From UBA7803 sp040219135 (GTDB lineage Bacteria > Pseudomonadota > Gammaproteobacteria > Pseudomonadales > Azotimanducaceae): DNA of 64,000 nucleotides. Under the pieces are notes generated by a model, which did not search any database, was not told the origin of the DNA, and saw nothing but the letters and a program-made list of their open reading frames with translations. The DNA lies in the NCBI GenBank assembly GCA_040219135.1, contig JAVJTA010000019.1, forward strand, positions 92,190 through 156,189. Direction: 5' to 3'. Of the stretch, positions 1 through 9,162 are shown one piece after another (position 1 is the stretch's first letter; each line of letters begins with the position of its first letter). Position numbers and translations under genes: made by a program.

Positions 1-39
1 TAGAACTCGAGCTCCCGCACTATCGCAACCCCTCAGCAG

Positions 40-1557
40 TCAAGCGTCACCACCTTCGTCGGAGCCGGTCGGGCCGGCGCTTTCACGGAACTCGCGGTGC
101 TGTTTCTCCAGCCGCTTCGCCTGCTTCTTCGACACACCGACCACGTTGAGCGCTTCGCGGATGCGGTTGCGGGTCAGATCCGGACCGAGAAACACCATGG
201 AATCGAACAGCGGCAGCGCTACCGTGCGCCCCGAGAGCGCGATGAACAGCGGGAACAGGAAGTCGCGGATCTTCAGGTTCATCCATCCGGCCAGGCCCTG
301 GCAGGCGTCGAACAGCGCCTGTCGCTCCCACTGGCGCATGGCGTCCAGCTCCCGCGACACGTGGTCGAGAATCTGCGCCGTCTGCTCGGCGCTCAGGCGA
401 TCGCTGTGGAAGTCCTCAGGCGTCAGAGGCCGCCGGTCGCCGAGCAGGTAGTCCACCTGGGGCGCAATGTCGGAAAGCCGCTCGGTACGCTCCTGGATCA
501 GCGGAACCAGGCGCGCCAGGTTGTCGCGGTTCAGCGCCCAGGCCTGGATCCGATCCATGAACGCGTCCGGCTCCAGGCGCCGCAGGTACTGGCCGTTCAG
601 CCACGACAGCTTGGCCAGGTCGAACACCGGCCCGCCGAGATGGATGCGCGTGAGTTCGAAGTCGCCGGCCATCTCGTGGGGCGTGAACAGCTCGCGCTCG
701 TCGGGCATGGACCAGCCCATGTGGCCCAGGTAGTTGACCAGCGCCTCGGGCAGGATGCCGAGCTGCCGGTAATAGTTGACGCTGGTCGGGTGCTTGCGCT
801 TCGACAGCTTGCTCGAATCCGGATTGCGCAGCAGCGGCAGGTGGCAGTGCACGGGCATCGGCCAGTCGAAGTACTGGTACAGCAACTGGTGCTTCGGCAC
901 CGAGTTGATCCACTCCTCGCCGCGCAGGATGTGGGTGATCTCCATGAGGTGGTCGTCCACCACCACGGCGAGGTGATAGGTGGGAAAGCCGTCCTGCTTC
1001 ACCAGCACCTGCATGTCCACCTGAGTCCACGGGATCTCGATGGGCCCGCGCAGGGCGTCTTCGAAGCCGCACACACCCCCCGACGGGACTTTCAGGCGCA
1101 CCACGTGGGCCTCGCCGGCGTCGAGGCGGGTACGCACCTCGGATTCGTTCAAGGCCAGGCAGTGGCCGTCGTAGCGCGGATTCTCACCCGCCGCCTGCTG
1201 GGCCGTGCGCATCTCGTCCAGGCGTGCGGGGCTGCAGAAGCAGTGGAAGGCATCGCCCTGCTGCAGCAGGCGCTGAGCATGTTCCTGATAGATGTGCTTG
1301 CGCGCGCTCTGCCGGTACGGGCCGTGCGGACCCCCGACATCGGGGCCCTCGTCCCACTCGAGCCCCAGCCAGCGCAGGGAATCGAGGATCATCTGCTCGG
1401 ATTCCGGCGTGCTGCGCGCCGCGTCGGTGTCCTCGATGCGAAGGATGAACTGCCCGCCCTGGCTGCGCGCGAACACCCAGTTGAACAGGGCCATGTAGGC
1501 CGTCCCCACGTGGGGATCGCCGGTGGGGGATGGAGCGACTCGGGTACGGATCGTCAT
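40..1557 (-). CDS. gltX: Glutamate--tRNA ligase
   Basis: Charges tRNA-Glu with glutamate in the cytoplasm. The 505-residue protein has the class I synthetase HIGH-type signature near residues 9-20 (PSPTGDPHVGT) and a KMSKS-type loop KLSKR at 250-254. Cys106, Cys108 and Cys133 match the zinc-binding cysteines seen in some bacterial GluRS. Length is normal for the family and the gene looks intact. It starts with ATG and is divergent from the methyltransferase gene that begins about 115 bases away. Whether it is discriminating or also charges tRNA-Gln cannot be told from this sequence alone. Confidence 0.97.
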   Translation of the reverse strand: MTIRTRVAPSPTGDPHVGTAYMALFNWVFARSQGGQFILRIEDTDAARSTPESEQMILDSLRWLGLEWDEGPDVGGPHGPYRQSARKHIYQEHAQRLLQQGDAFHCFCSPARLDEMRTAQQAAGENPRYDGHCLALNESEVRTRLDAGEAHVVRLKVPSGGVCGFEDALRGPIEIPWTQVDMQVLVKQDGFPTYHLAVVVDDHLMEITHILRGEEWINSVPKHQLLYQYFDWPMPVHCHLPLLRNPDSSKLSKRKHPTSVNYYRQLGILPEALVNYLGHMGWSMPDERELFTPHEMAGDFELTRIHLGGPVFDLAKLSWLNGQYLRRLEPDAFMDRIQAWALNRDNLARLVPLIQERTERLSDIAPQVDYLLGDRRPLTPEDFHSDRLSAEQTAQILDHVSRELDAMRQWERQALFDACQGLAGWMNLKIRDFLFPLFIALSGRTVALPLFDSMVFLGPDLTRNRIREALNVVGVSKKQAKRLEKQHREFRESAGPTGSDEGGDA

Positions 1558-1672
1558 GGCGGCGGATTATACTGCAGTCCCGACTGCCCCTCGATGCGCC
1601 CACTGGGCCAGGAGGTAGAATCCTGGGCGCCGACGCTCGCCACCAACTCCAGCAAGAGGAGATCGACGGGTC

Positions 1673-2431
1673 ATGACCGATACGGTGCCGATGTTCTACA
1701 GCGAACTCGCCGACTGGTGGCCGCTGATGTCCGCGGTCCAGGACTACGAGGAGGAGGCCGGAATCTACGGCGAGCTGCTGCACGACACGGGCACCGCCCC
1801 GGCGCGCACCTTGCTGGAGCTCGGCAGCGGCGGCGGCAACAACGCGTCCTTTCTCAAGCACGAATTCCAGCTCACTCTGGTGGAGCCGTCGGCCGGCATG
1901 CTGGCCGTCAGCCGCGGCCTGAATCCCGACTGCGAGCACGTCCAGGGCGACATGCGCAGCGCCCGCCTGGAGCGCCAGTTCGACCGCGTGTTCATTCATG
2001 ACGCCATCGTCTACATGACCACCCTCGACGACCTGCGGCTGGCGCTGGAAACCGCCTTCGTACACCTGCGTCCTGGCGGCGGCGCCCTGTTCGCGCCCGA
2101 CTACGTGCGCGAGACCTTCCGCCCGGGCACCGACTGCGGCGGCTACGACGGCGACGACCGCGGTCTGCGCTACCTGGAGTGGGTGACCGACCCGGATCGG
2201 CGCGATACGACCTACACCGTGGACTACGCCTTCCTGCTGCGTGACGGCGACCGGATCCGAGTGGAGCACGACCGCCACCTGGAGGGGCTGTTTCCGCGAG
2301 CAGCCTGGCTGGACACTCTGCACGCCGTCGGGTTCGTCGACGCCCGAGCGGTCGCGCTCGAGCACTCGGAGACCGAGCCCGGCGCGCACGAGATGTTCGT
2401 CGCCGTGCGCCCGACCGGCCAGGGAACCTAG
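1673..2431 (+). CDS. Class I SAM-dependent methyltransferase
   Basis: Predicted cytoplasmic methyltransferase of 252 residues with a Rossmann SAM-binding motif I at about residues 47-60 (LLELGSGGGNN) and a post-I acidic residue in LTLVEPSAGML. Motif IV is probably the VFIHDAIVYM segment. The substrate is unknown; the sequence resembles small-molecule methyltransferases more than rRNA or DNA enzymes. A good GAGGAG ribosome site lies about 10 bases before the ATG. It stands alone between gltX (divergent) and an exported PDZ protein on the same strand. Confidence 0.85.
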   Translation: MTDTVPMFYSELADWWPLMSAVQDYEEEAGIYGELLHDTGTAPARTLLELGSGGGNNASFLKHEFQLTLVEPSAGMLAVSRGLNPDCEHVQGDMRSARLERQFDRVFIHDAIVYMTTLDDLRLALETAFVHLRPGGGALFAPDYVRETFRPGTDCGGYDGDDRGLRYLEWVTDPDRRDTTYTVDYAFLLRDGDRIRVEHDRHLEGLFPRAAWLDTLHAVGFVDARAVALEHSETEPGAHEMFVAVRPTGQGT

Positions 2432-2543
2432 GCAACCAGGCTGGAAAACCGAAGCCCGGCGTTGTCTACTGCGTCGACGCGTCCGATGCAGTGGATCGGG
2501 CTCATTCACCGTGCGCATCAGCCCATTGAACAGGACAATCGCC

Positions 2544-3263
2544 ATGAACCACACCGTTCCCGTACTTCTCACCATCCTGCTCGTCGGCGCCGTGTCGACG
2601 GCCCAGGCGGATCACCACGAGCTCAAGCAGGTTGCCCGGGGCTGGGTCGAGGCCAGCGCCAAATCCCCCGAAGCCCTCGCCGCCTACATCGAAAAGCACA
2701 TGGCGGACGACGGCGTCTTCGTTCCGGAGCGCTACGTCGGCTTCGGCTTCTCTTTCGACCCCAGAAACGACGACGAGATGGTCGTGGTCCGGGTCACCCC
2801 GGGCACCCCGGCGGCCGCCGTACTGAAGGCCGGTGACCGCTTCGTGTCCGTCGCCGGAACGCCAGCGACGTTCGAGAACCGCGACCGGCTGCTGTTCCGC
2901 GGCAAGCCCGGGGAGACGGTGAAGGCGGTGATCGAGCGCGACGGCAAGCAGATGGAGATTGCGGTGGCCCGCGGCGTGATCGCCGTGGAGACGCCGAAGT
3001 CCGAGTCACTGCGCAACATCGCCATGGCCGACCCCGAGGACTGGGAGGTGGACTCCCTGGAGATCTCCGAGGTGGTGCAGGAGGGCAACGTCGTGTTCGT
3101 GGTCAGTGAGATCGCAGACACGGAGGCGGACACGGGCTTTCCCTTCGTTGAGCGTTCAGTGCAGCGCTTCCAGTTCAACGACGACGGCAAGGTGGCCAGG
3201 AACTGGGTGCTGCGCGAATCCGGATTCGTGCTGGAGCAGCTGGGCTACACCATCACCCGCTGA
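2544..3263 (+). CDS. Exported PDZ-domain protein
   Basis: 239 residues beginning with a Sec signal peptide (hydrophobic run TVPVLLTILLVGAV, probable cleavage after AQA near residue 22). The middle (about residues 60-150) is a PDZ-like domain with the typical substrate-groove context VTPGTPAAAVLKAGD, as in DegP/HtrA or RseP PDZ modules, but no protease domain is attached. The C-terminal part has no family I recognise. The open frame extends upstream to 2241, overlapping the methyltransferase in another frame; the ATG at 2544 with its signal peptide is the credible start. Likely a periplasmic adaptor; partner unknown. Confidence 0.75.
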   Translation: MNHTVPVLLTILLVGAVSTAQADHHELKQVARGWVEASAKSPEALAAYIEKHMADDGVFVPERYVGFGFSFDPRNDDEMVVVRVTPGTPAAAVLKAGDRFVSVAGTPATFENRDRLLFRGKPGETVKAVIERDGKQMEIAVARGVIAVETPKSESLRNIAMADPEDWEVDSLEISEVVQEGNVVFVVSEIADTEADTGFPFVERSVQRFQFNDDGKVARNWVLRESGFVLEQLGYTITR

Positions 3264-3278
3264 GGGGAGCGCGCGTGG

Positions 3279-4451
3279 TCAGAGCCAGAACGACAGGAAC
3301 GCGCGCACCACGATGGCATTGAAGCCGTACAGCGGCTGCTCCTCGGGCGTCGCCGCATCGACGGTCACATTGCGGAAGTTGTCATAGTCGAAGCGCAGCC
3401 AGTCGACGAACAGGTTCGCCTCGCCGCGCTTCATCAGCGGCAGCCATGGAGTCGCAAACTGGTAGGAGAGCCCGGCCCCGACGGTGGTAGTGGTGAAGCT
3501 CGACAGCTCCTTGTCCCGGCTCATGAAGTTCTGCGCGTTCTGACGCTCGAACAGGTCGCTGTAGAAGTCGGCCTCGGACTGCTGGTAGTAGCGCAGCCGG
3601 ATCTCGGCGGTCAGACTGCGCGCGAACGGGTGCACGTAGGCGGTTTCGACGTTCCAGCCGGCCACGCCCCAGCTGTCCGAGTAGTGACGGAACTCGCCTT
3701 TCAGCGACGCCCGATACGGCAGGTAGTACATGGCCCGCAGCGCCAGCGCGCTGGTGGTCTTGGTGCGCGGATGAGCGGCCGCATCGAAGCCGAAGCCACG
3801 TGCTTCGTTCGGATCGGCGTAGCGGACCTCACGGTACGCGCTCTGAAGAAAGCCCTCTTCGGTAACGCTTTCGTAGTTCAGGTTCACGATGAGGTTTCGG
3901 GTGAGGATCTGCGAGATGCTGACCCCGAAGCTCTGGCGGTCGAGTTCCTCCTCGAAGGTGTCGTCGCCGGTCTTGGTGATGGTGTCCCAGCCCCGCGAGT
4001 AGCTGATGCCGAGGGTGGTCAGATCGCCGAAGAAGTCCTGGCTGACGCTCAGTCCTGCGGTGTTGGCTTCGTAGTCGTTCTCCGTGCTGTTGACGTAGAA
4101 CGTACTCATCATGGTCTTGCCGTGCAGGTAGTCGGCGCCGGCGCCGAGCTCGGTGCGCTTCTCGGTGTACTCGCTGGCTCGCGCTTCCACGTCGATCGAG
4201 GCGCCGGAGATCATGTCCACCAGGTAGTTGCCCCAGACCGACACCTTGTCCTTGTAGGCCTTGCGCACCAGCACGGCGGGGCCCTCGGAGAGCAGACCGC
4301 CGCCGTCGTAACCGTGATACATCAGGTCGACGCGATCTTCCGGGAGAATGGCCCCATGGGCCTGGGCCAGCAGCAGACAGGCCAGCACGCCGCCGGCCAG
4401 ACGGCTGACCCGCAGCGACCTGCGTCCCGACATCATGTCAGTTGCAGCCAC
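3279..4451 (-). CDS. DUF3570-type outer-membrane beta-barrel protein
   Basis: 390 residues with a signal peptide (LAGGVLACLLLAQAHG) followed by alternating amphipathic strands through to a C-terminal aromatic signature (AFLSFWL), as expected for an outer-membrane barrel. The pattern near the mature N-terminus (DRVDLMYHGYDGGG, then VSVWGNYLVDMISGASID) matches my recollection of the DUF3570 family. The GTG start follows a GGAGG site that lies inside the upstream DUF4266-type gene, so the two overlap by 14 bases and are probably translationally coupled. DUF3570 and DUF4266 genes are commonly adjacent; their function is not established. Confidence 0.8.
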   Translation of the reverse strand: MAATDMMSGRRSLRVSRLAGGVLACLLLAQAHGAILPEDRVDLMYHGYDGGGLLSEGPAVLVRKAYKDKVSVWGNYLVDMISGASIDVEARASEYTEKRTELGAGADYLHGKTMMSTFYVNSTENDYEANTAGLSVSQDFFGDLTTLGISYSRGWDTITKTGDDTFEEELDRQSFGVSISQILTRNLIVNLNYESVTEEGFLQSAYREVRYADPNEARGFGFDAAAHPRTKTTSALALRAMYYLPYRASLKGEFRHYSDSWGVAGWNVETAYVHPFARSLTAEIRLRYYQQSEADFYSDLFERQNAQNFMSRDKELSSFTTTTVGAGLSYQFATPWLPLMKRGEANLFVDWLRFDYDNFRNVTVDAATPEEQPLYGFNAIVVRAFLSFWL

Positions 4452-4680
4452 AGCCCCCTCCCGTGCCGCCCTCGGCGCCGCTGGCGCCTTCCCGCACCTG
4501 GTAGACGTGAGTGATATAGCCCTGAGAGATGGGTGCGCGGCTGAAGCTCATGATCGGGTCGGCCAGGTTGTTGCGCTCGTAGGGGCTGACCCAGGGCTTG
4601 ACCTCGAAGGAACTGCAGCCACCGGTGCCGAGGCCGGCGCCGATCAGCAGCATCAGGAACAGGATTCGCTTGACCATCAT
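4438..4680 (-). CDS. Small DUF4266-type lipoprotein
   Basis: 80 residues. A short signal peptide ends in a lipobox (GTGGC) and is followed by SSFEVKPWVSPYERNNLADP, the characteristic DUF4266 opening, then a glycine-rich tail ending GGGCGCN. The two tail cysteines are conserved in such proteins as far as I know and may bind metal or form a disulfide. ATG at 4680 or the adjacent ATG at 4677 are both possible; the AGAGG site is better spaced for 4677. It lies between a barrel gene and the DUF3570-type gene in one apparent operon. Predicted to be anchored in the outer membrane, role unknown. Confidence 0.8.
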   Translation of the reverse strand: MMVKRILFLMLLIGAGLGTGGCSSFEVKPWVSPYERNNLADPIMSFSRAPISQGYITHVYQVREGASGAEGGTGGGCGCN

Positions 4681-4686
4681 CAACCT

Positions 4687-5337
4687 CTAGAAGAACAGCG
4701 TCAGGCCGCCGGTGAATTCGACGTTGTGCCGGGTCTCGCTGGTGCCCAGCAGGTCGGAATTGAACACGTGATCCCGAACGTCGACGTGCAGTGCCAGCCA
4801 GTCCGTGGGGATCAGGCGGTAGCCGAAGCCACCGCTGATGGTGAAACGGTCATCGCCGCCGAACGAGGTGCTGCCGGCTCCGGCGACCACGTACAGACCG
4901 CCCTTGTAGGCCCAGCGCCGCGCCAGGAAGGATTCTCCGGGGAACAGGTTCCAGCCGATCGAGACGTTGTAGTAGCTCATCTCGCGCTCGGAGTCGGTGA
5001 GAATCTGAGCACCCCCGGAGAGCCGCTCGAAGCTCGTTTCGCCCAGGGTGGTACGGCCGTACATGCCTTCGACGAAGAAGTCCTCGGTTACGTGATAGGC
5101 CAGGCGCACGCCGACGACGGAGTTGCTGCCGAAGTCCTCGACGCTGAGCACGCCGCCGTAGACGCCGATTTCCCAGTCCTCGGAGTCGATGGCGTCGACC
5201 TTCACGTCGCGGCGCTCGGGCTCACGAACCACCAGCGGCTCGAGCTCGAGTTCTTCCGGCTTGGCGGCCTCGGCGAGCGGCGCGAACGCCACCAGCACCA
5301 ACGCCGTCAGAAAAATACGCTGAATCCTGCCTTCCAT
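4687..5337 (-). CDS. Outer-membrane beta-barrel protein, OmpA/OmpW-like size
   Basis: 216 residues with a signal peptide (residues 1-24, ending AEA) and an eight-strand-sized barrel ending in the C-terminal aromatic signature GGLTLFF. Glycine and aromatic residues alternate in the pattern of outer-membrane strands (VGVRLAYHVTEDFFVEGMYG). The C-terminal half resembles that of the next protein upstream (5307-6113), so these look like tandem paralogues. Its start overlaps the end of that gene by 31 bases, which supports co-translation. Function unknown; probably part of an envelope assembly encoded by this operon. Confidence 0.75.
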   Translation of the reverse strand: MEGRIQRIFLTALVLVAFAPLAEAAKPEELELEPLVVREPERRDVKVDAIDSEDWEIGVYGGVLSVEDFGSNSVVGVRLAYHVTEDFFVEGMYGRTTLGETSFERLSGGAQILTDSEREMSYYNVSIGWNLFPGESFLARRWAYKGGLYVVAGAGSTSFGGDDRFTISGGFGYRLIPTDWLALHVDVRDHVFNSDLLGTSETRHNVEFTGGLTLFF

Positions 5338-6113
5338 TGGTTGATCTCTTCGTTGTCGTCCCGACTGGTCAGAACCGTATGGCGCTTGTACTCCACGCGC
5401 AGAATGAATCGGTCGCTCAAATAAAGGTTAGCACCGGCTCCGGCATGCACGATCTCGTCCTGACGATCTTCCGCCTGGACCACCGTGGTCTGCGGCTCGG
5501 TCCTGATGATGCCGGTGCCGATGGTGAAAAACGGTGACACGCGCCACGAGGGAAACGGGAACATGAGAATGTTCGCGGTGCCCATCAGGCCGTCGGAGAA
5601 GTCACCGAGAATCTGGGTGCCTTCGAGCTGCAGGGAGATGTTCGGGGTCAGGGCGAAGCCGAGATAGCCGGACAGGGTGCGCGCGCCGGCGAAATCGCCG
5701 CCCTGCATGCCCATCTCCCAGCGGCGGCCGCGGAACTGCTCCAGCCCGACCGTTCCGAAGTCGATGGGCTCGCCCGCCAGATCCAGGGTGCGGCGCATCT
5801 GATCGATGTGCACCCAGCCTTCCTTCTCTCTCGGGCCACGGATCTTGAACCAGTCGGTTCGGCGCTTGAGCACCACCACCTCGTCGCCCTCGCCGGCCAC
5901 ATAGAACACCGGGTAGCCGCGCCCGGGGCCCGTGTGCATCTCGATGAAGGGGTCCGCCACCATCACGGTGGGCTGGTGGTCTTCGAACCAGGCTGACGCC
6001 GCGCCCGGAAAGAGCATCAGCCCCAGCCACAGCAGAATGGCCGCTCGCCTCGGGGAGGCTGCCGGGGCGCCAGAAGGGTTGGGCCTGCCGTTTGTCCATT
6101 TCGGCTCGAACAT
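5307..6113 (-). CDS. SH3-like domain plus outer-membrane beta-barrel protein
   Basis: 268 residues. A long n-region precedes the signal peptide (AAILLWLGLMLFPGAASA). A bacterial SH3-like domain follows at about residues 50-110 (FIEMHTGPGRGYPVFYV, then DWFKIRGP and GWVHIDQM), and then a barrel ends in KAGFSVFF. SH3-type modules in exported proteins often bind peptides or glycans, here presumably on the periplasmic side. It is second in the minus-strand operon, 13 bases after the two-haem lipoprotein, and overlaps the following barrel gene. An internal start closer to the signal peptide is possible. Confidence 0.72.
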   Translation of the reverse strand: MFEPKWTNGRPNPSGAPAASPRRAAILLWLGLMLFPGAASAWFEDHQPTVMVADPFIEMHTGPGRGYPVFYVAGEGDEVVVLKRRTDWFKIRGPREKEGWVHIDQMRRTLDLAGEPIDFGTVGLEQFRGRRWEMGMQGGDFAGARTLSGYLGFALTPNISLQLEGTQILGDFSDGLMGTANILMFPFPSWRVSPFFTIGTGIIRTEPQTTVVQAEDRQDEIVHAGAGANLYLSDRFILRVEYKRHTVLTSRDDNEEINQWKAGFSVFF

Positions 6114-6126
6114 CGTGTCTCTCAGC

Positions 6127-8865
6127 TCACTGGGGCACGGCGAACGGGTCGTTGTAGTACTGCCCGCCGATATCGATCCATTCGGAAATCAGTCGCAGTT
6201 CATGCGGCGTCAGCCAGCCGTCGTGGGTACCGCCCGGAGCAAACCGCGAGAAGAAGCGCGGACTGAAGTTGGCGCCGGCGACACTCAGTGGCGGCGTCAG
6301 GCCGATCGGCACCAGCACCGGAATCGGGTCACCGTTGGCATCGAGAATCAGGTCGCCGTTGGCGTCCGTCTCGAACACCTGATTGCCGTTGCCGTCGAAT
6401 ACCGGCACGAGTTCGTCGATCAACGCACCGTTATCGACGATCTGCTGGTTGTCGTTGAACAGCAGCTCGCGATAGCTCTTGAAATGGTCGGCTTCATCGG
6501 CGGACGCGCCATCACCGAGGTCGAGCTGATCCGCAGGAACCTGCGCCATCCCGGCGGCATCGACGGGTCCGTGGCAGCTTGAACAGGTTCGATCCGTCAC
6601 CAGATCCACGGGGTCGACCCTGGGCTGGCCCCAGAGCGGATGAATGTGCTGCTCGTAGTTGATGACGATGCGGCAGGTGGCGTTGTAGTTGGTGATGCAG
6701 CCCCGGTCCACCGGGGGCACGATCAGCGGGTCGTAGTTGTAGGCAAAGCTCACGTCCGGGGTGCGGGCGATGGGATCCGTCCACTCGTCCACGTAGACGA
6801 CATCGACCGACGGGGTCCGGGCGCCCATGACGCGTGCATACACTTCGGCCATGGTTTCGCCCTGGTTGGCGAACAGCGCCGCCGCCGTGTTCGGGAACGG
6901 CGAGCCGTCCACGGGCGCGCCCGCGTTCGCCGACGGCGGTTCCGCGTCGAGACGGCCGTGCGGCACTTCGCTGGTCGGCGTGTGGCAGCCGTTGCAGGTG
7001 AACGTCTCGCCCGGACGCACCGTCAGCCAGTTGCGGTGGCGCGGGCCGATGCGACGCCCATCCACGTCGAGTATTTCCGGCCAGAAGGCGACGTTCGCCG
7101 GCACCTTGACGGTGACCGAGCCGTCCGGCTCGATCGGGGCGTAGCCGAGGATCTCGCGCATCAGCTGGTCCTGGGAGCGGCCGAACGCGGTGCCGTCCAG
7201 ATCCACCAGATCGTCGTCCGGCATCGACACCGCCTTGACCAGACGCAGGAAACGCGCCGGCCGGGCATCCGCCGCGGTCAGCACAGGGTCCGCCAGGGAG
7301 GGCAGATCCACGGCGCTGATGCCTTCGATGTCGTAGACGCTGCGGATGTGCAGCGCGCCCATGGATTCCGCCACCAGATCGGCGTCCAGCTCGATCCCCG
7401 GAACCCCATCGAGAATCACCGGCGGCGCCACGCGGGGTTCCATGATCACCACGTCGCTGTAGGCAATACCTTCCTCGCCGACCACGATGGGCTGCTGAGT
7501 CTGCTCGCCCGGGTCGTACATCCAGATCCCGTACAGCGGATCGGCTTCGACGAAGTTCGGATCCGCCAGATTGGCCGGGGTGCACGCGGCGAACACCGGG
7601 TTCAACGGATCGGTGACGTCGTCTACCAGTCGGCACTGGCTCCAGGCCACCAGCAGCCGATCCGTGCCGTCGAACAGCGGCGTGACGTGGGCGTAGCGTC
7701 CCGGAACGACCGCCGCGCTTTCGTCCAGGCTGAGCGCACCGGCGATGAGCAGTTCCTGGGCATCGGTGAGCAGGCCCTGGTTGGCGAACGTCGGCTGATC
7801 GTGCTCGACGAACGCCTCGGTATCGATGGCCACCGGCACCGTACTCATGAGCGCCTGATTGCCCGGTGGCCTGAGGATCGCCAGCAGACGGCCGTCAGGC
7901 AGCTCCTGGGCTTCCACAAACTCGACGGTATCGCCGTCCGGTCCGGTGTCGTGACTGTGCACGCCGTAGTGCAGCTGCAACCCGGTGCCGTCCGGGTTCA
8001 CGGAGTACAGGCTGATGCGGTTGATGTTGGATACGTTGTCCCAGCGGCTGAACACCACACGGCCGTCGTCGAGTACTGCGGGATCCAGGTCCGAGCTCTG
8101 GTTGAAGGTGATCTGTTGGAGATCAGAGCCGTCTTCGTCCACCACGTGAAGCGCGAACGCCTCGTCGTTGCGGTCCTCGTCGAAGGCGGCGAACTGCGGC
8201 TTGCCCTCGTCGAGCAGAATGGCCTTGGCTCTGCGCTGGCGGGTGGAGGAGAACACGATGCGCCCATCCGGAAGGAACCGGGGCGCCACGTCCTGACCCT
8301 CTTCTGCGGTGATGTCGGAGGCGATCACCCGGCGCAGCTCCAGCAGTTCGCGGTCGTACACCCACAGGTTCCAGGTCGGCTGCTCGTCGTCGTCGAGGTT
8401 CGGGTCTTCGGGCGCCCGCATGGCGAACACCAGCTTCATGCCGTCGAAGGAAACCGACAGATCCTTGATGTCGTAGAGCGGCGGGTTGCCGTCCACGTCG
8501 TCCGGAAACACCCCCTCGGTCACGGAGATCGCGGCGGCACTGGGAGATGCCCGGTCGCGCAGGAACAGCTCCGCGCCGGGATAGAACTCGGCCGGCTCGC
8601 GCACGTCGCTGGTCATCAAGTCGCCATTGTCGTCCCTGGGAACCGGACGCTTGACGTAGGCCACGGCGAAGTCGAGCACGACGGGATCCGGATCCTGGCC
8701 CCCGCCGAGCAGGCTTGCCTCGCCTGTGCTGCCGCCGCCACAGCCACCGAGCGCAATGCTGAACGACAACAGCAGCGCCGCTTTGGACCGTGCGGAGTGG
8801 AATGCTTTCACTGACCCGATTACCACCGACCCATCCATGGACCGCCCGTCGAAGTTGCCGGGCAT
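6127..8865 (-). CDS. Two-haem lipoprotein with PD40/propeller-like and HzsA-like C-terminal regions
   Basis: 912 residues, exported as a lipoprotein (lipobox ALGGC, Cys42 from the chosen ATG). The middle contains repeats of the type DPAVLDDGRVVFSRWD and PRFLPDGRIVFSS, typical of WD40-like PD40 propellers. The C-terminal third has two c-type haem motifs, CNGCH and CSSCH. The stretch PDGSVTVKVPANVAFWPEIL before the first resembles the region seen in hydrazine synthase alpha-like proteins. That likeness does not imply anammox; such proteins occur widely in aerobes. First gene of the operon running down to 3279. A start at Met10 (8838) is an alternative. Likely an envelope electron-transfer or redox protein. 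Confidence 0.75.
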   Translation of the reverse strand: MPGNFDGRSMDGSVVIGSVKAFHSARSKAALLLSFSIALGGCGGGSTGEASLLGGGQDPDPVVLDFAVAYVKRPVPRDDNGDLMTSDVREPAEFYPGAELFLRDRASPSAAAISVTEGVFPDDVDGNPPLYDIKDLSVSFDGMKLVFAMRAPEDPNLDDDEQPTWNLWVYDRELLELRRVIASDITAEEGQDVAPRFLPDGRIVFSSTRQRRAKAILLDEGKPQFAAFDEDRNDEAFALHVVDEDGSDLQQITFNQSSDLDPAVLDDGRVVFSRWDNVSNINRISLYSVNPDGTGLQLHYGVHSHDTGPDGDTVEFVEAQELPDGRLLAILRPPGNQALMSTVPVAIDTEAFVEHDQPTFANQGLLTDAQELLIAGALSLDESAAVVPGRYAHVTPLFDGTDRLLVAWSQCRLVDDVTDPLNPVFAACTPANLADPNFVEADPLYGIWMYDPGEQTQQPIVVGEEGIAYSDVVIMEPRVAPPVILDGVPGIELDADLVAESMGALHIRSVYDIEGISAVDLPSLADPVLTAADARPARFLRLVKAVSMPDDDLVDLDGTAFGRSQDQLMREILGYAPIEPDGSVTVKVPANVAFWPEILDVDGRRIGPRHRNWLTVRPGETFTCNGCHTPTSEVPHGRLDAEPPSANAGAPVDGSPFPNTAAALFANQGETMAEVYARVMGARTPSVDVVYVDEWTDPIARTPDVSFAYNYDPLIVPPVDRGCITNYNATCRIVINYEQHIHPLWGQPRVDPVDLVTDRTCSSCHGPVDAAGMAQVPADQLDLGDGASADEADHFKSYRELLFNDNQQIVDNGALIDELVPVFDGNGNQVFETDANGDLILDANGDPIPVLVPIGLTPPLSVAGANFSPRFFSRFAPGGTHDGWLTPHELRLISEWIDIGGQYYNDPFAVPQ

Positions 8866-8890
8866 TCTTCCACAGCGACCGGACGCCGAA

Positions 8891-8906
8891 CGTGACCCTG
8901 ATCACA
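8891..8906. promoter_or_regulatory. Candidate CRP/Vfr-type operator
   Basis: The sequence CGTGA-CCCTGA-TCACA matches the CRP consensus TGTGA-N6-TCACA at nine of ten half-site positions. It lies 26-41 bases upstream of the minus-strand haem lipoprotein start and about 257 bases upstream of the divergent plus-strand start. It sits in the 297-base gap between two operons for exported haem proteins, and no other gene is visible in that gap. A palindrome of this quality can occur by chance, and no crp homologue is in the window. Confidence 0.45.
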
Positions 8907-9162
8907 GGGTGACCAGTGGGCCGTTTGGCAGCTCTGTGCGTCGGGTCACGGTTCGACTTCGCGCTTTATCGGAAGCTTGCGCCACCTGAGCGAAGCTGCG
9001 GCAGGGAAGGCTCACATCAGCACAGGTCGCCGAGCGCTACACATCGCCGCAGGCGTTGGTGTGCTCGTCGCCGCAGGCGCTGGCCGCAGGCATCAGCAGC
9101 AGAGCGTAATAGAACGCCGGAGCAAGGAATCGCGAAGGCCGCCAATCGGATAGGAGCGACCC

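Noticed and set aside
97..2001. Long plus-strand open frame of over 600 codons across gltX
   Set aside because: Antisense to the intact gltX gene; high GC makes long shadow frames common. The translation is Arg/Gln/His-rich without any family pattern.
6127..8865. Evidence for anammox from hydrazine-synthase-like sequence
   Set aside because: The likeness is limited to one C-terminal segment common in many unrelated bacteria; other hydrazine synthase subunits are absent.
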